This document shows positions 8,590 to 16,234 of a DNA stretch of 38,631 bases, in pieces. The notes beneath the pieces were generated by a model. That model was not told where the DNA came from and searched no databases. It was given only the letters and a program-made list of their open reading frames with translations. Positions within the stretch are counted from its first letter, which is position 1, and each line of letters opens with the position of its first letter. Location: contig JACPYF010000027.1 in assembly GCA_016196195.1 (NCBI GenBank), positions 1-38,631 of the forward strand, written 5' to 3'. Both the position numbers and the translations under genes were made by a program. Source of the stretch: Candidatus Saccharimonadota bacterium (lineage in GTDB: Bacteria; Patescibacteriota; Saccharimonadia; Saccharimonadales; Saccharimonadaceae).

Positions 8590-9493
8590 CAGCTTTTCCT
8601 TCAGAGCCAAAGGCTTTTATTTTTTCCTCAACAACTACCTCAACAGCCTCATAGACCTTTGGCATTAACTTTACAATTGCAAATTCTTTGGGGTTATCGG
8701 CTAATACTTTTTCTAGCGTTTCACGAAATGCGACGCGCATGTCACTGTTGATATTAATTTTGCTAACACCAATCTGCGCAGCACGTTCAAAGAAATTCAA
8801 TGGCGTGCCTGAGCCGCCATGCAGTGAAATCTGACATTCGATACTGTCACGAATCTGTTGCAAAAGCTCGAGATCGAGAACTTTCGGTACTGGGTATTTA
8901 CCATGCAAGTTACCGATTGCGGCTGCAAAGGTATCAATACCTGTAGCTTCTACAAACGATTTCGTACCCTCTGGTGTCGAGAATGTTTTTTTGATTTCTT
9001 CGTAATCAATTTCCTCTTCGTGTACATTCGAGCTCCCGCCAAAGTAGTGCGGCTCGCTCTCAACCAGTGCTCCCGTGAATTTAGCATATTCGACAACTTC
9101 TTTTGTTGCGGCAATTATTTCATCGGTAGTAGCTTCGTGGTTAGCTTGGGAAACGTCGATATGTATAAACTCGAAACCAGCATCAATAGCACGTTTGCAA
9201 GCCTCGACGGTCGGTGCGTGGTCGAGGTTGATATACATCTCGATGCCATATTCTGCGCGGTAGTTGTCTACCATATCGCGAATGTTATCTAGGCCGAGAG
9301 CCTTGACCTCGCCATCGCTGACTTCAACCATAACAGGAGAATTTAACTTTTGAGCTGCACGTGAAACGGCAATCAACGTTTCTTGGTTATCGATATTAAA
9401 GGCGCCGACTGCAAACTTTTGCTGACGCGAGCGTTGCATCAAGTGCCTGGCCCTAGTAGTTCTATCTCGAATTTCGCTGATTGATAGTGACAT
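8582..9493 (-). CDS. fba: Class II fructose-bisphosphate aldolase
   Basis: This zinc-dependent aldolase interconverts fructose-1,6-bisphosphate with DHAP and glyceraldehyde-3-phosphate. In the 303-aa product the catalytic Asp91 and zinc ligand His92 lie in YINLDHAPT. His198 is in AAIGNLHGKYP, His225 in SLHGGSGT, and the phosphate-binding ININSDMR motif follows. A strong AGGAGG sits 5 nt before the ATG. It starts 8 nt after the transketolase C-subunit stop, placing it in the GAPDH-rpiB-rpe-tkt carbon operon. The 3' end overlaps the PfkB kinase. Confidence 0.97.
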   Translation of the reverse strand: MSLSISEIRDRTTRARHLMQRSRQQKFAVGAFNIDNQETLIAVSRAAQKLNSPVMVEVSDGEVKALGLDNIRDMVDNYRAEYGIEMYINLDHAPTVEACKRAIDAGFEFIHIDVSQANHEATTDEIIAATKEVVEYAKFTGALVESEPHYFGGSSNVHEEEIDYEEIKKTFSTPEGTKSFVEATGIDTFAAAIGNLHGKYPVPKVLDLELLQQIRDSIECQISLHGGSGTPLNFFERAAQIGVSKININSDMRVAFRETLEKVLADNPKEFAIVKLMPKVYEAVEVVVEEKIKAFGSEGKAVV

Positions 9494-9501
9494 ATTTCCT
9501 C

Positions 9502-10500
9502 CTAAAATCCTTGTCTGTATTGCGGTATACTGTGCACAAATGTGCGAGCTTTATAGACAATACTGTCGCTAGTTAGTTCAAATTTTTGTAGCAGCTCATT
9601 TGGATCACCACTTTCGCCGAAACGGTCTCTCATGCCGATGCGCTTTAGTGGCATTGGTAGTTTCGAACTCAGTAGTTCAGACACTGCTCCGCCAAAACCA
9701 CCACTTCTCTGGGCTTCTTCGGCTGTTAAGGCTCGGCCGGTCTTTCGCAGTGACACCAATATAGTATCGCCGTCTAGCGGCTTGATGGTTGGAACATGGA
9801 CAACCTCTGCTTCTATGCCTTCACTAGCCAAGATATCCGCAGCTACCAGCAGTTGATATGTCATGGTTCCAGTGCCTAGTAGGGTTATGTCTCGACCTTC
9901 TCGCAGCACATAGGCTTTGCCTATCTCGAAAGGCGATTCGTTTGTGCTAAAGATTGGGGTTTTTTCGCGAGCCAAGCGTAAATACGCAGGTCGGCTGTCG
10001 CTAGCCAGTGCCAAAGTCGCTTTTTCGGCCTCGATAGAGTCGCCGGGTGCGAGCACCACCATATTGGGCATGACACGCATCAGTGCAATGTCTTCTAGCA
10101 TTTGGTGGGTTGCGCCGTCTGGGCCTACAGAAACACCCGCATGAGAGCCGACTATCCTAACTGGCTGATTATTTAGTGCTACGGTTGTACGTATTTGCTC
10201 CCAGTTACGACCGGGGCTAAATGCTGCATAACTAGATGTAAAAGGGATCTTGCCCATGGCAGCCATACCGCTAGCGACGGTTACCAGATTTTGTTCGGCC
10301 ACACCGATTTCAACGAAACGATCGGGAAAAGCATCGCGAAAATGATTCATCTGAGTAGAATCTGTCAGATCAGCGCACAGTGCAACGATTTGCTCGTTTT
10401 GTTCACCCGCAGTTTTGAGACCACGACCAAACCCGGCACGGATTGGCTCTTGCTCGACGTCCTGAGCGTGTAGTTTTGGGTTCAATGGAAAGTGACTCAT
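9502..10500 (-). CDS. Transketolase, C-terminal subunit (Pyr and C domains)
   Basis: This is the pyrimidine-binding and C-terminal half of a split transketolase; the N-half is encoded just upstream. The 332-aa product shows RFVEIGVAEQNLVTVASGMAA, which holds the Glu that activates thiamine diphosphate. It also has the SHAGVSVGPDGATHQMLEDIALMR motif typical of the TK/DXS superfamily. A C-terminal domain (ITLLGTGTMTYQLL, EAQRSGGFGGAV) follows. The ATG overlaps the N-subunit stop (ATGA), as expected for subunits made in equal amounts. DXS is excluded because the protein is split and sits among pentose-phosphate genes. Confidence 0.93.
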   Translation of the reverse strand: MSHFPLNPKLHAQDVEQEPIRAGFGRGLKTAGEQNEQIVALCADLTDSTQMNHFRDAFPDRFVEIGVAEQNLVTVASGMAAMGKIPFTSSYAAFSPGRNWEQIRTTVALNNQPVRIVGSHAGVSVGPDGATHQMLEDIALMRVMPNMVVLAPGDSIEAEKATLALASDSRPAYLRLAREKTPIFSTNESPFEIGKAYVLREGRDITLLGTGTMTYQLLVAADILASEGIEAEVVHVPTIKPLDGDTILVSLRKTGRALTAEEAQRSGGFGGAVSELLSSKLPMPLKRIGMRDRFGESGDPNELLQKFELTSDSIVYKARTFVHSIPQYRQGF

Positions 10501-11357
10501 TCGTGCTCTCCTGTAATCTTGCCGTTGAGGCTACGCAATTTCTGTAAAGCTTCTTTGGCTTGTTCGTGATTTGGCGGCTTACCGTGCCAGGTGTAATCAT
10601 ATTCCATAAAATCAACGCCTTTGCCCGGTACTGTGTGGGCGATGATAACGCTTGGCCGATTTGTAACCGAGCGCGCCATAGCAACGCCGTCGATCACGCT
10701 CTCGATGTTATTGCCGTCAATTTCCTGAACATGCCAGCCAAATGACTCCCATTTGCCTTTGAGGTCTTCTAGCGGCATGACAGTCTCGGTCGGACCATCA
10801 ATCTGTATGTTATTTCGGTCAATGATACCGATCAAGCGAGATAGCTTGTTTTTACCAGCAAACATGGCGGCCTCCCATATATTGCCTTCATCCAGCTCGC
10901 CGTCACCCATAACCACATAGACCCACTGCCCATGAGTTTTGTCGATCTTTTCCATGACATATGCCATTCCAGCTGCCTGCGATAAGCCCGAACCTAGCGG
11001 ACCAGATGTCGTCTCGAGCCCTGGTAGTTTTTCACGCTCTGGGTGTCCTTGCAAACGAGAACCAAGCTTTCGCAAAGTCATCAATTCTTCACGATCAAAG
11101 AAGCCAGCTTCAGCCATGGCGGCATATTGAACAGGGACACAATGCCCATTTGATAGCAGTAAGCGGTCGCGATCTTGCCAGTCTGGGCTTTTGGGATCGA
11201 GGTTTAAAATATCAAAATACAGCGCAGCAAATATATCAGCCAAACCTAACGGACCTGCGCTGTGGCCAGAACCGGCTTCCTCTAGCATAGTGATAATATC
11301 CTCGCGGATAATTTCGGCTTTTTCCTCTAGCTGCTTGGTTGTTAATTTCCCACCCAT
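10497..11357 (-). CDS. Transketolase, N-terminal subunit (PP domain)
   Basis: This 286-aa diphosphate-binding half of a split transketolase carries the thiamine diphosphate/Mg motif GDGELDEGNIWEAA (151 onward), with the downstream Asn pair at 182-183 (IIDRNN). It also has SNGHCVPVQYAAMAEAG (residues 69-85) and GHPEREKLPGLETTSGPLG. With the C-subunit it moves two-carbon units between ketose and aldose phosphates, linking pentose phosphates to F6P and GAP. It begins 5 nt after the rpe-like gene. Split transketolases are common in archaea and many CPR genomes. Confidence 0.94.
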   Translation of the reverse strand: MGGKLTTKQLEEKAEIIREDIITMLEEAGSGHSAGPLGLADIFAALYFDILNLDPKSPDWQDRDRLLLSNGHCVPVQYAAMAEAGFFDREELMTLRKLGSRLQGHPEREKLPGLETTSGPLGSGLSQAAGMAYVMEKIDKTHGQWVYVVMGDGELDEGNIWEAAMFAGKNKLSRLIGIIDRNNIQIDGPTETVMPLEDLKGKWESFGWHVQEIDGNNIESVIDGVAMARSVTNRPSVIIAHTVPGKGVDFMEYDYTWHGKPPNHEQAKEALQKLRSLNGKITGEHE

Positions 11358-11362
11358 AGCTA

Positions 11363-12034
11363 TTACTCTTTCTCTTCTTTCTTTTTCAACACATCTTTAC
11401 GGTGTACTTCAAAGTCGAATTTGCGATAGACCTCGGCCGGATCATCCACGTCTGCCAAGGCATGCCCTACGTTTATAACATCGATGCCTCCTAGAGCTAG
11501 CGTGTAGGAGTTGTCGACATTCGCACCACCATCCCAGCCAATCTCAACCTCGTCTTTGATCGCGTGGATCAGACGGACTTTCTCCAATTGCAGCATGTTA
11601 GCCTTTCCGCCGTGTTTTCCTAGATCACCGCTAAATATCAATACGTGATCTACCGCCTGAATCAAATCAGCTTTGTCGCTCGGCACAGTAGATCTCATTA
11701 ACGCAACACCAGCTTTAATACCAGCATCCTGCAGGCCCTTAGCAAATGCTAGTAAATCACCTTCGGCTTCGGCATGGAATACTACCAGGCTTGGCTTTGG
11801 ATCTAGAGACGTAATAGCCTCTAGCTGCTCCATTGGCTGCTTGTACATCAAATGCATGTCGACTTCCCAGCCCTCTGCCCAAGATAAGTTACCGAGAGGT
11901 ATTGGTTCACCGGGTGCAAATTGACCATCCATCAAGTCCAGATGTACACGACTAGCAAAGGGCTGCATTCTCAACCATTCAGCATTAATATCTTCGACAC
12001 TTTGTTCAGTTATAGCAGGTACGACTACGCTCAT
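11363..12034 (-). CDS. Ribulose-phosphate 3-epimerase-like protein, divergent active-site loop
   Basis: The 223-aa TIM-barrel protein has most Rpe landmarks: HLDLMDGQFAP (family HxDxMDGxFVP), the DMHLM His/Met strand, FHAEA, and the GWDGGANVDN phosphate region near the C-terminus. Where Rpe proteins normally have a VNPGFGGQ loop, this one reads LIFSGDLGKHGGKANM, so that part of the site is altered. Substrate specificity may differ, or this may be a lineage-specific Rpe. It overlaps rpiB by 4 nt (ATGA) and lies directly before transketolase, strongly suggesting pentose-phosphate work. The Lys/Glu-rich tail is unusual. Confidence 0.8.
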   Translation of the reverse strand: MSVVVPAITEQSVEDINAEWLRMQPFASRVHLDLMDGQFAPGEPIPLGNLSWAEGWEVDMHLMYKQPMEQLEAITSLDPKPSLVVFHAEAEGDLLAFAKGLQDAGIKAGVALMRSTVPSDKADLIQAVDHVLIFSGDLGKHGGKANMLQLEKVRLIHAIKDEVEIGWDGGANVDNSYTLALGGIDVINVGHALADVDDPAEVYRKFDFEVHRKDVLKKKEEKE

Positions 12035-12483
12035 CGCAAATTGTCCAATTGGTGATTACGCCGGCGGTAGCGTTCGGCATTTGCAAACGGTGTGTTCAGC
12101 CACGTATCTATTATATTTTTCCACTCGTCAGGGTCGTCATCTAGAACTCTGGAAGGTAGGCATAGCACATTACTGTCGTTGTCATTACGCGTGATCTTGG
12201 CCTCGTTGGCATCCCAAACCACACTGGCACGAATACCGTCAAAGCGGTTGGCAGCCATTCCCATGCCCTGGGCTCCGCCGCACAGTAAAATCGCTCGTGG
12301 GTCTTCGTCTTCGCTACCTAGGACCTTTATTGCGGCTTTTGCGGCAAATTGTGGGAAATCGTCTTCCTTGTCCAAAACTTCGTCACCAACGTCTTCTGTA
12401 TCAATGCCCCGTTTTACTAGGTATGCAAAGACATCCTCTTTAAGATGAAAGCCGTTGTGATCACTGCCCAAATATATCTTCAT
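12031..12483 (-). CDS. rpiB: Ribose-5-phosphate isomerase B (RpiB/LacAB family)
   Basis: This enzyme interconverts ribose-5-phosphate and ribulose-5-phosphate. The 150-aa product starts with the family motif MKIYLGSDHNGFHLK. It carries LLCGGAQGMGMAANRFDGIRA, matching the catalytic-Cys loop CGTGxGxxxAANKxxGIRA with GGAQ in place of GTGI. The NDNDSNVLCLPSR stretch corresponds to the usual HNDANVLxLGxR. A TATACT box 12 nt before the ATG allows independent transcription, and the GAPDH gene lies 29 nt upstream. The altered loop makes a related sugar-phosphate isomerase possible, but context favours RpiB. Confidence 0.9.
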   Translation of the reverse strand: MKIYLGSDHNGFHLKEDVFAYLVKRGIDTEDVGDEVLDKEDDFPQFAAKAAIKVLGSEDEDPRAILLCGGAQGMGMAANRFDGIRASVVWDANEAKITRNDNDSNVLCLPSRVLDDDPDEWKNIIDTWLNTPFANAERYRRRNHQLDNLR

Positions 12484-12512
12484 AATCTACCAATTAGTAT
12501 AAGCGTTTTAGT

Positions 12513-13532
12513 CTAGCTCTGCAACGTCCGGCTGATATCGGCAGTCAACTCAACCAATCGGTTGCTGTAGCCCCATTCGTTGTCGTACCAAGCAACGACT
12601 TTTATCAGGTTGCCGCCCACAACATTCGTCAGGTTCAGATCGACTATCGCACTGTGTGAATTGCCTTTGAAATCGCTCGAGACTAGCTCTTCTTCTGTAA
12701 CAGCCAAAATACCTTGATAAAAAGGCTCTTTGGCGGCTTTTTTGAAGACCTCTTTGATCTCGTCGACGGTAGTCTCGCGTTTCGTGACTACTACAAAGTC
12801 ACTCATGCTAACTACTGGGGTTGGTACACGAACGCTCAAACCGCCGAATATTCCTTCTAGGGCTGGTAGCGCCTTGGCAGCAGCGATAGATGCACCAGTA
12901 GTCGTTGGCACGATGTTTTGGGCTGCGGCACGGGCTTCACGAAGGTCCTTTGCCGGAGCATCCTGCAGCTTTTGGCTAGCAGTGTAGCTATGTACCGTGG
13001 TCATCATAGCCTTTTCGATACCAAAGTTACTCTCGAGAACGGCCATAACAGGGGTTATGCAGTTTGTGGTACAACTAGCGTTAGATACCACATCTGTAGA
13101 AGTAGCGATTTTGTCTTCGTTAACACCCAGCACGATAGTGTCAGCGCCGTCACCCTTAGCAGGGGCTGATATAACAACTTTTTTAGCACCGCCACCGTCT
13201 ATGTGAGCCTGCGCCAGCTCTGGCTTGACGAAGAATCCAGTACATTCGATGACAATTTCTACGCCCAAATCCGCCCATGGTAAACTTGCGGGTTCTTTTT
13301 CTGCTAATATTTTAATCTTCCGACCATCAACAGTTATCGAACTGTCATCAAAACCCACTTCGTGCTCGTATGTCCCGTATGAACTATCGTGCTTTAGCAG
13401 GTGAGCTAACGTTTTTGTATCGGTCAAGTCATTTATTGCTACGATTTCGATATCGCTGCGCTCAAAGGCAATCTTGAAAGCATTGCGGCCAATTCTACCA
13501 AAACCATTAATTGCTACTTTTGTTTTAGACAC
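12513..13532 (-). CDS. gap: Glyceraldehyde-3-phosphate dehydrogenase
   Basis: This is the NAD-dependent glycolytic dehydrogenase, 339 aa. It has the Rossmann motif INGFGRIGRNAFK, Asp35 in AINDLTD typical of NAD preference, the active-site Cys154 in SNASCTTNCITP, and His181 in TTVHSYTASQ. The C-terminus has the usual WYDNEWGYSNRLVEL. The start codon is GTG with AGGAG six nt upstream, and a TACAAT -10 lies further up at about 13571-13576. It heads the carbon operon gap-rpiB-rpe-tkt-fba-pfkB. Confidence 0.97.
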   Translation of the reverse strand: MSKTKVAINGFGRIGRNAFKIAFERSDIEIVAINDLTDTKTLAHLLKHDSSYGTYEHEVGFDDSSITVDGRKIKILAEKEPASLPWADLGVEIVIECTGFFVKPELAQAHIDGGGAKKVVISAPAKGDGADTIVLGVNEDKIATSTDVVSNASCTTNCITPVMAVLESNFGIEKAMMTTVHSYTASQKLQDAPAKDLREARAAAQNIVPTTTGASIAAAKALPALEGIFGGLSVRVPTPVVSMSDFVVVTKRETTVDEIKEVFKKAAKEPFYQGILAVTEEELVSSDFKGNSHSAIVDLNLTNVVGGNLIKVVAWYDNEWGYSNRLVELTADISRTLQS

Positions 13533-13598
13533 TACCCACTCCTATAAGCATTAGTATTATTTAAGGATATTGTATCATATACCAATCTATTCCAATAC

Positions 13599-13627
13599 TT
13601 GACAATTGTTTGTATTTGTAGTAATAT
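13599..13627 (+). promoter_or_regulatory. Consensus promoter of small-protein cassette 2
   Basis: A perfect TTGACA (13599-13604), a 17-bp spacer and TAATAT (13622-13627) are followed by a 54-nt leader with AGAAAGGTTGGG before the ATG at 13682. The leader shares a TTTTGtAAATC-like segment and the AGAAAGGT block with the cassette at 3276-3323. Confidence 0.8.
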
Positions 13628-13681
13628 AACACAAGTTCTTGGCAGTTTTGTAAATCACGATTGTTTTAGAAAGGTTGGGCA

Positions 13682-14041
13682 ATGCCCACAGCAACAGAAT
13701 CAGTTTTTGAGCAGAAGGACATGCAGGAGATCGCCGTAGCGGCACTTCTGAGCAAGCCATGCGATGCGCCTGTTGTCGAGCTGCATCTCGACGGAAAGTT
13801 GTACGTCGGCGAGTACTACAAGCACCGATGCAAAGCGAATTCGATTCCGGGCATCCTTGTTTTGAGGTGCCGTCTGGTATCAGAACTTCCAGCCAGCCCG
13901 CACCTCTATCTGGGCGTTGTCATCAAGTCAGACAACACCTGGCACATCCCCAACGAAGAGGGCATTTCATGGGCGGAAAGTACGGGAGAGCCAAGCATTG
14001 ACTCACTTCTACACCGAGGCATAATCGGGCCTCAAGACTGA
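13682..14041 (+). CDS. Small protein of unknown function (cassette 2)
   Basis: I do not recognise this 119-aa protein. It has no signal peptide or membrane segment and looks globular, with beta-rich stretches (VVELHLDGKLYVGEYYKHRC, ILVLRCRLV, HLYLGVVIKSD) and three cysteines. It is a one-gene plus-strand unit with a consensus promoter and a strong TTCG-loop terminator, inserted between the gap operon and relA. Codon choice is GC-rich (GAG, AAG, GAC, ATC, CTG) compared with relA next door. That is the same deviation seen in the 3324-3668 gene and suggests a common origin or selection for high expression. Confidence 0.75.
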   Translation: MPTATESVFEQKDMQEIAVAALLSKPCDAPVVELHLDGKLYVGEYYKHRCKANSIPGILVLRCRLVSELPASPHLYLGVVIKSDNTWHIPNEEGISWAESTGEPSIDSLLHRGIIGPQD

Positions 14042-14047
14042 ACTACA

Positions 14048-14091
14048 AGAGCGGTAGCGGGGCTTCGGCCCCGCGACATCCGCTCTTTTTT
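14048..14091 (+). terminator. Intrinsic terminator of cassette 2
   Basis: An outer stem AGAGCGG/CCGCTCT encloses an inner stem GCGGGGC-TTCG-GCCCCGC, followed by six T residues. It lies 6 nt after the stop codon and directly upstream of the relA promoter. Confidence 0.95.
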
Positions 14092-14104
14092 CATGTCCTT
14101 GGCG

Positions 14105-14110
14105 TATAAT
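14105..14110 (+). promoter_or_regulatory. -10 box TATAAT 7 nt upstream of relA (leaderless type)
   Basis: A perfect TATAAT is followed by AAAGGTT and the ATG. Transcription would start at or beside the start codon, so the AAAGG would not be in the mRNA. No convincing -35 is seen. Confidence 0.65.
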
Positions 14111-14117
14111 AAAGGTT

Positions 14118-15686
14118 ATGAAAAAGCGAGATGTTCTAAAAAACGCCGAGCCACACTACGACAAAAATGAAGTGTTAGAGCTAGAGTTGGCAATAGACAC
14201 CGCAACACAGGCGCATAGTGGTCAAAAACGTCTCAGCGGCGAGCAGTACATCATACACCCGCTAAATGTAGCCAGTACTCTGATTGAATGGGGTATGGAC
14301 ATCGACACGGTTATTGCTGGTGTTCTACATGACACAGTCGAAGACACCGAACTAACTCTCGATAAAATTGAAAATGACTTTGGCCACGATGTGGCTTTTT
14401 TGGTCGACGGCGTGACAAAAGTCGGCCAAGCTAGGGCCGGTATGCGTGACATTGGCAGTTATTTGCCTGGCACCCGCGATAATCTTTCGAAACTTTTGAT
14501 TGCGATTGGTCAAGATATCCGTGTGATCATCATTAAACTGGCTGATCGCCTGCACAACTTGCAAACCCTCGAACATATGCCACGCGACAAACAGTTAAAG
14601 ATAGCCCGCGAATCACTAGAAGTATTCGCACCGATGGCCGACCGTTTGGGTATGGGACGAGTCCGCATGCAAATGGAAGAGCTGGCTTTTAGTTTTTTGG
14701 AGCCAAAAGAGTTCAAACGATTGCGAAAGCTAATGAAAGACCGTCTAGGTAAATCCCACCGCAAGCTGGCAGTTGTACGCAAAGAATTTTCCGAAGAACT
14801 AACCAAACAAGGCATCAAGCACGACATGGACGGGCGCGTAAAAAGCATATATAGCTTAAAGAAAAAACTGGAAAAAGTCGATAATAATATCGATGATATT
14901 TACGATTTGATCGCACTGCGTATCATTGTCGATGACCAAGAGACTTGCTATAGAATTTTAGGACTTTTGCATACTTTATACCAGCCAATGCTGGGTCGTA
15001 TAAAAGATTACATCGCCGCGCCCAAGCCAAATGGTTATCAGAGTCTGCACACTACAGTTATTACACCTACAAAGCAAGTTGTTGAGTTTCAGGTTCGAAC
15101 CCGTGAAATGCACGAATACGCCGAACGTGGTTTGGCCGCTAGCTTCCATTATCATGAACAAAAAGAGGACAAAAACTACCGTAGAAAACGCGGCACTAGT
15201 ACACTACCTGCCCAAATGCAGTGGATTTCACAAATGCAAGAGGTTGCTGATAAATTAAGTGAAGGTGATGAAGTCGCCTTTGACGAGCTAAAGGTCGACC
15301 TGTTTGACCAACGAATATTTGTTTATTCGCCAAAGGGTGATATTTATAACCTACCACAAGGTGCATTGCCGCTAGATTTTGCATATTTAGTTCACAGCGA
15401 CATCGGCAAACATGCCTATAGCTTCCGGATAAACGGCAATATTGCGCCGTTCGACCGCAAGCTACATAACGGTGACGTAATAGAAGTTGTCACGCGCAAG
15501 TTGTCCCACCCTCGCCAAGCCTGGATGGATCTGGTGACTACCGTACATGCCCGCAACAAACTGCGTGCTCAGTTAAAGCAATTGGGTATTATCGAAACAC
15601 TAACCAGTGCTAGTGCAATTATTCGTGACAAAGCAGTTCGAAAAGCGAAAAAAGGCCTTAAGCCTGATTCTTCCAACGCTCGATAG
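14118..15686 (+). CDS. relA: Bifunctional (p)ppGpp synthetase/hydrolase, short form
   Basis: This is a RelA/SpoT-type stringent-response enzyme. The N-terminal HD hydrolase domain appears intact: His33 in AHSGQKR, His47 in YIIHPLN, His71-Asp72 in LHDTVEDT, and IIKLADRLHNLQTL. The synthetase domain shows DIYDLIALRIIV and KDYIAAPKPNGYQSLHTTV, followed by a TGS domain (IFVYSPKGDIYNLPQGALPLDFAYLVHSDIG). At 522 aa it lacks the ZFD/CC and ACT regions of the usual 700-750-aa proteins, so ribosome-linked regulation is probably simplified. The last 29 nt overlap convergently with ppa. Confidence 0.95.
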   Translation: MKKRDVLKNAEPHYDKNEVLELELAIDTATQAHSGQKRLSGEQYIIHPLNVASTLIEWGMDIDTVIAGVLHDTVEDTELTLDKIENDFGHDVAFLVDGVTKVGQARAGMRDIGSYLPGTRDNLSKLLIAIGQDIRVIIIKLADRLHNLQTLEHMPRDKQLKIARESLEVFAPMADRLGMGRVRMQMEELAFSFLEPKEFKRLRKLMKDRLGKSHRKLAVVRKEFSEELTKQGIKHDMDGRVKSIYSLKKKLEKVDNNIDDIYDLIALRIIVDDQETCYRILGLLHTLYQPMLGRIKDYIAAPKPNGYQSLHTTVITPTKQVVEFQVRTREMHEYAERGLAASFHYHEQKEDKNYRRKRGTSTLPAQMQWISQMQEVADKLSEGDEVAFDELKVDLFDQRIFVYSPKGDIYNLPQGALPLDFAYLVHSDIGKHAYSFRINGNIAPFDRKLHNGDVIEVVTRKLSHPRQAWMDLVTTVHARNKLRAQLKQLGIIETLTSASAIIRDKAVRKAKKGLKPDSSNAR

Positions 15687-16191
15687 AAGCTTTTATAACA
15701 GATTGAGCTTCCTGCGCTCCACCCCAACCCTGGACTTTGGTGCTGCCAGGTTTCTTTAGGTCTTTGTAGTGGTTAAAGTGGTGTTCGACTTTTTGCTTCC
15801 ACTGCTCGTGTATATCATCGATTGATTTGATTTCATCGCCAGTGTTACGGTCGTCAACCGGTACAACAATTATTTTGTCGTCGACTTCGCCGTCGTCAAC
15901 AAAATGCATCACACCGATGACACGGCCTTTTAGATAAACGCCCGTTGGAATTGGGTCGTTTGTGAGGATGAGCGTGTCTAGCTCGTCGCCATCTTCGTCC
16001 AATGTCTGGGGTATAAAACCATAGTTAACAGGCTTTGCAAAAATACTCGGCTCGACTCGGTCTAGCTCAAATACTCCTAGCTGACGGTTCCATTCGATCT
16101 TTAGTGTTGACCACTTTGGAATCTCTACAACTGTATTTATGATACCGGCCTCTACGTCGCCTGCATCGAGTATTTGGTTAAAATCTGCCAT
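15658..16191 (-). CDS. ppa: Inorganic pyrophosphatase (family I)
   Basis: This enzyme hydrolyses pyrophosphate to phosphate, pulling biosynthetic reactions forward. The 177-aa product carries the PPase signature DEDGDELDTLIL, with VEIPKWSTLKIEWNRQLG near the start, YGFIPQTL before it, and VDDGEVDDKIIVVP after. The ATG has AGGAG 8 nt upstream and lies divergent from the PLD gene, with an AT-rich block (TATATTATAA) serving both directions. It converges on relA with a 29-nt overlap of the coding ends. Confidence 0.96.
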   Translation of the reverse strand: MADFNQILDAGDVEAGIINTVVEIPKWSTLKIEWNRQLGVFELDRVEPSIFAKPVNYGFIPQTLDEDGDELDTLILTNDPIPTGVYLKGRVIGVMHFVDDGEVDDKIIVVPVDDRNTGDEIKSIDDIHEQWKQKVEHHFNHYKDLKKPGSTKVQGWGGAQEAQSVIKASIERWKNQA

Positions 16192-16210
16192 TTTGTTTCT
16201 CCTGGTGCGT

Positions 16211-16216
16211 TATAAT
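16211..16216 (+). promoter_or_regulatory. -10 box of the PLD gene in a shared divergent promoter
   Basis: TATAAT lies 18 nt before the ATG at 16235, giving a leader of about 11 nt with no SD. The overlapping TATATTATAA on the other strand fits ppa. Confidence 0.6.
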
Positions 16217-16234
16217 ATATATCAGTATTTTACC

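Noticed and set aside
8858-9292. Plus-strand 144-aa ORF and the other long plus-strand ORFs across 4-13 kb
   Set aside because: They lie opposite firmly identified genes (fba, uvrB, tkt, gap) and have no recognisable domain or RBS.
16139-16234. N-terminal extension of the PLD-family protein
   Set aside because: It overlaps ppa in antisense and includes the TATAAT promoter box; the ATG at 16235 starts the conserved-looking protein.
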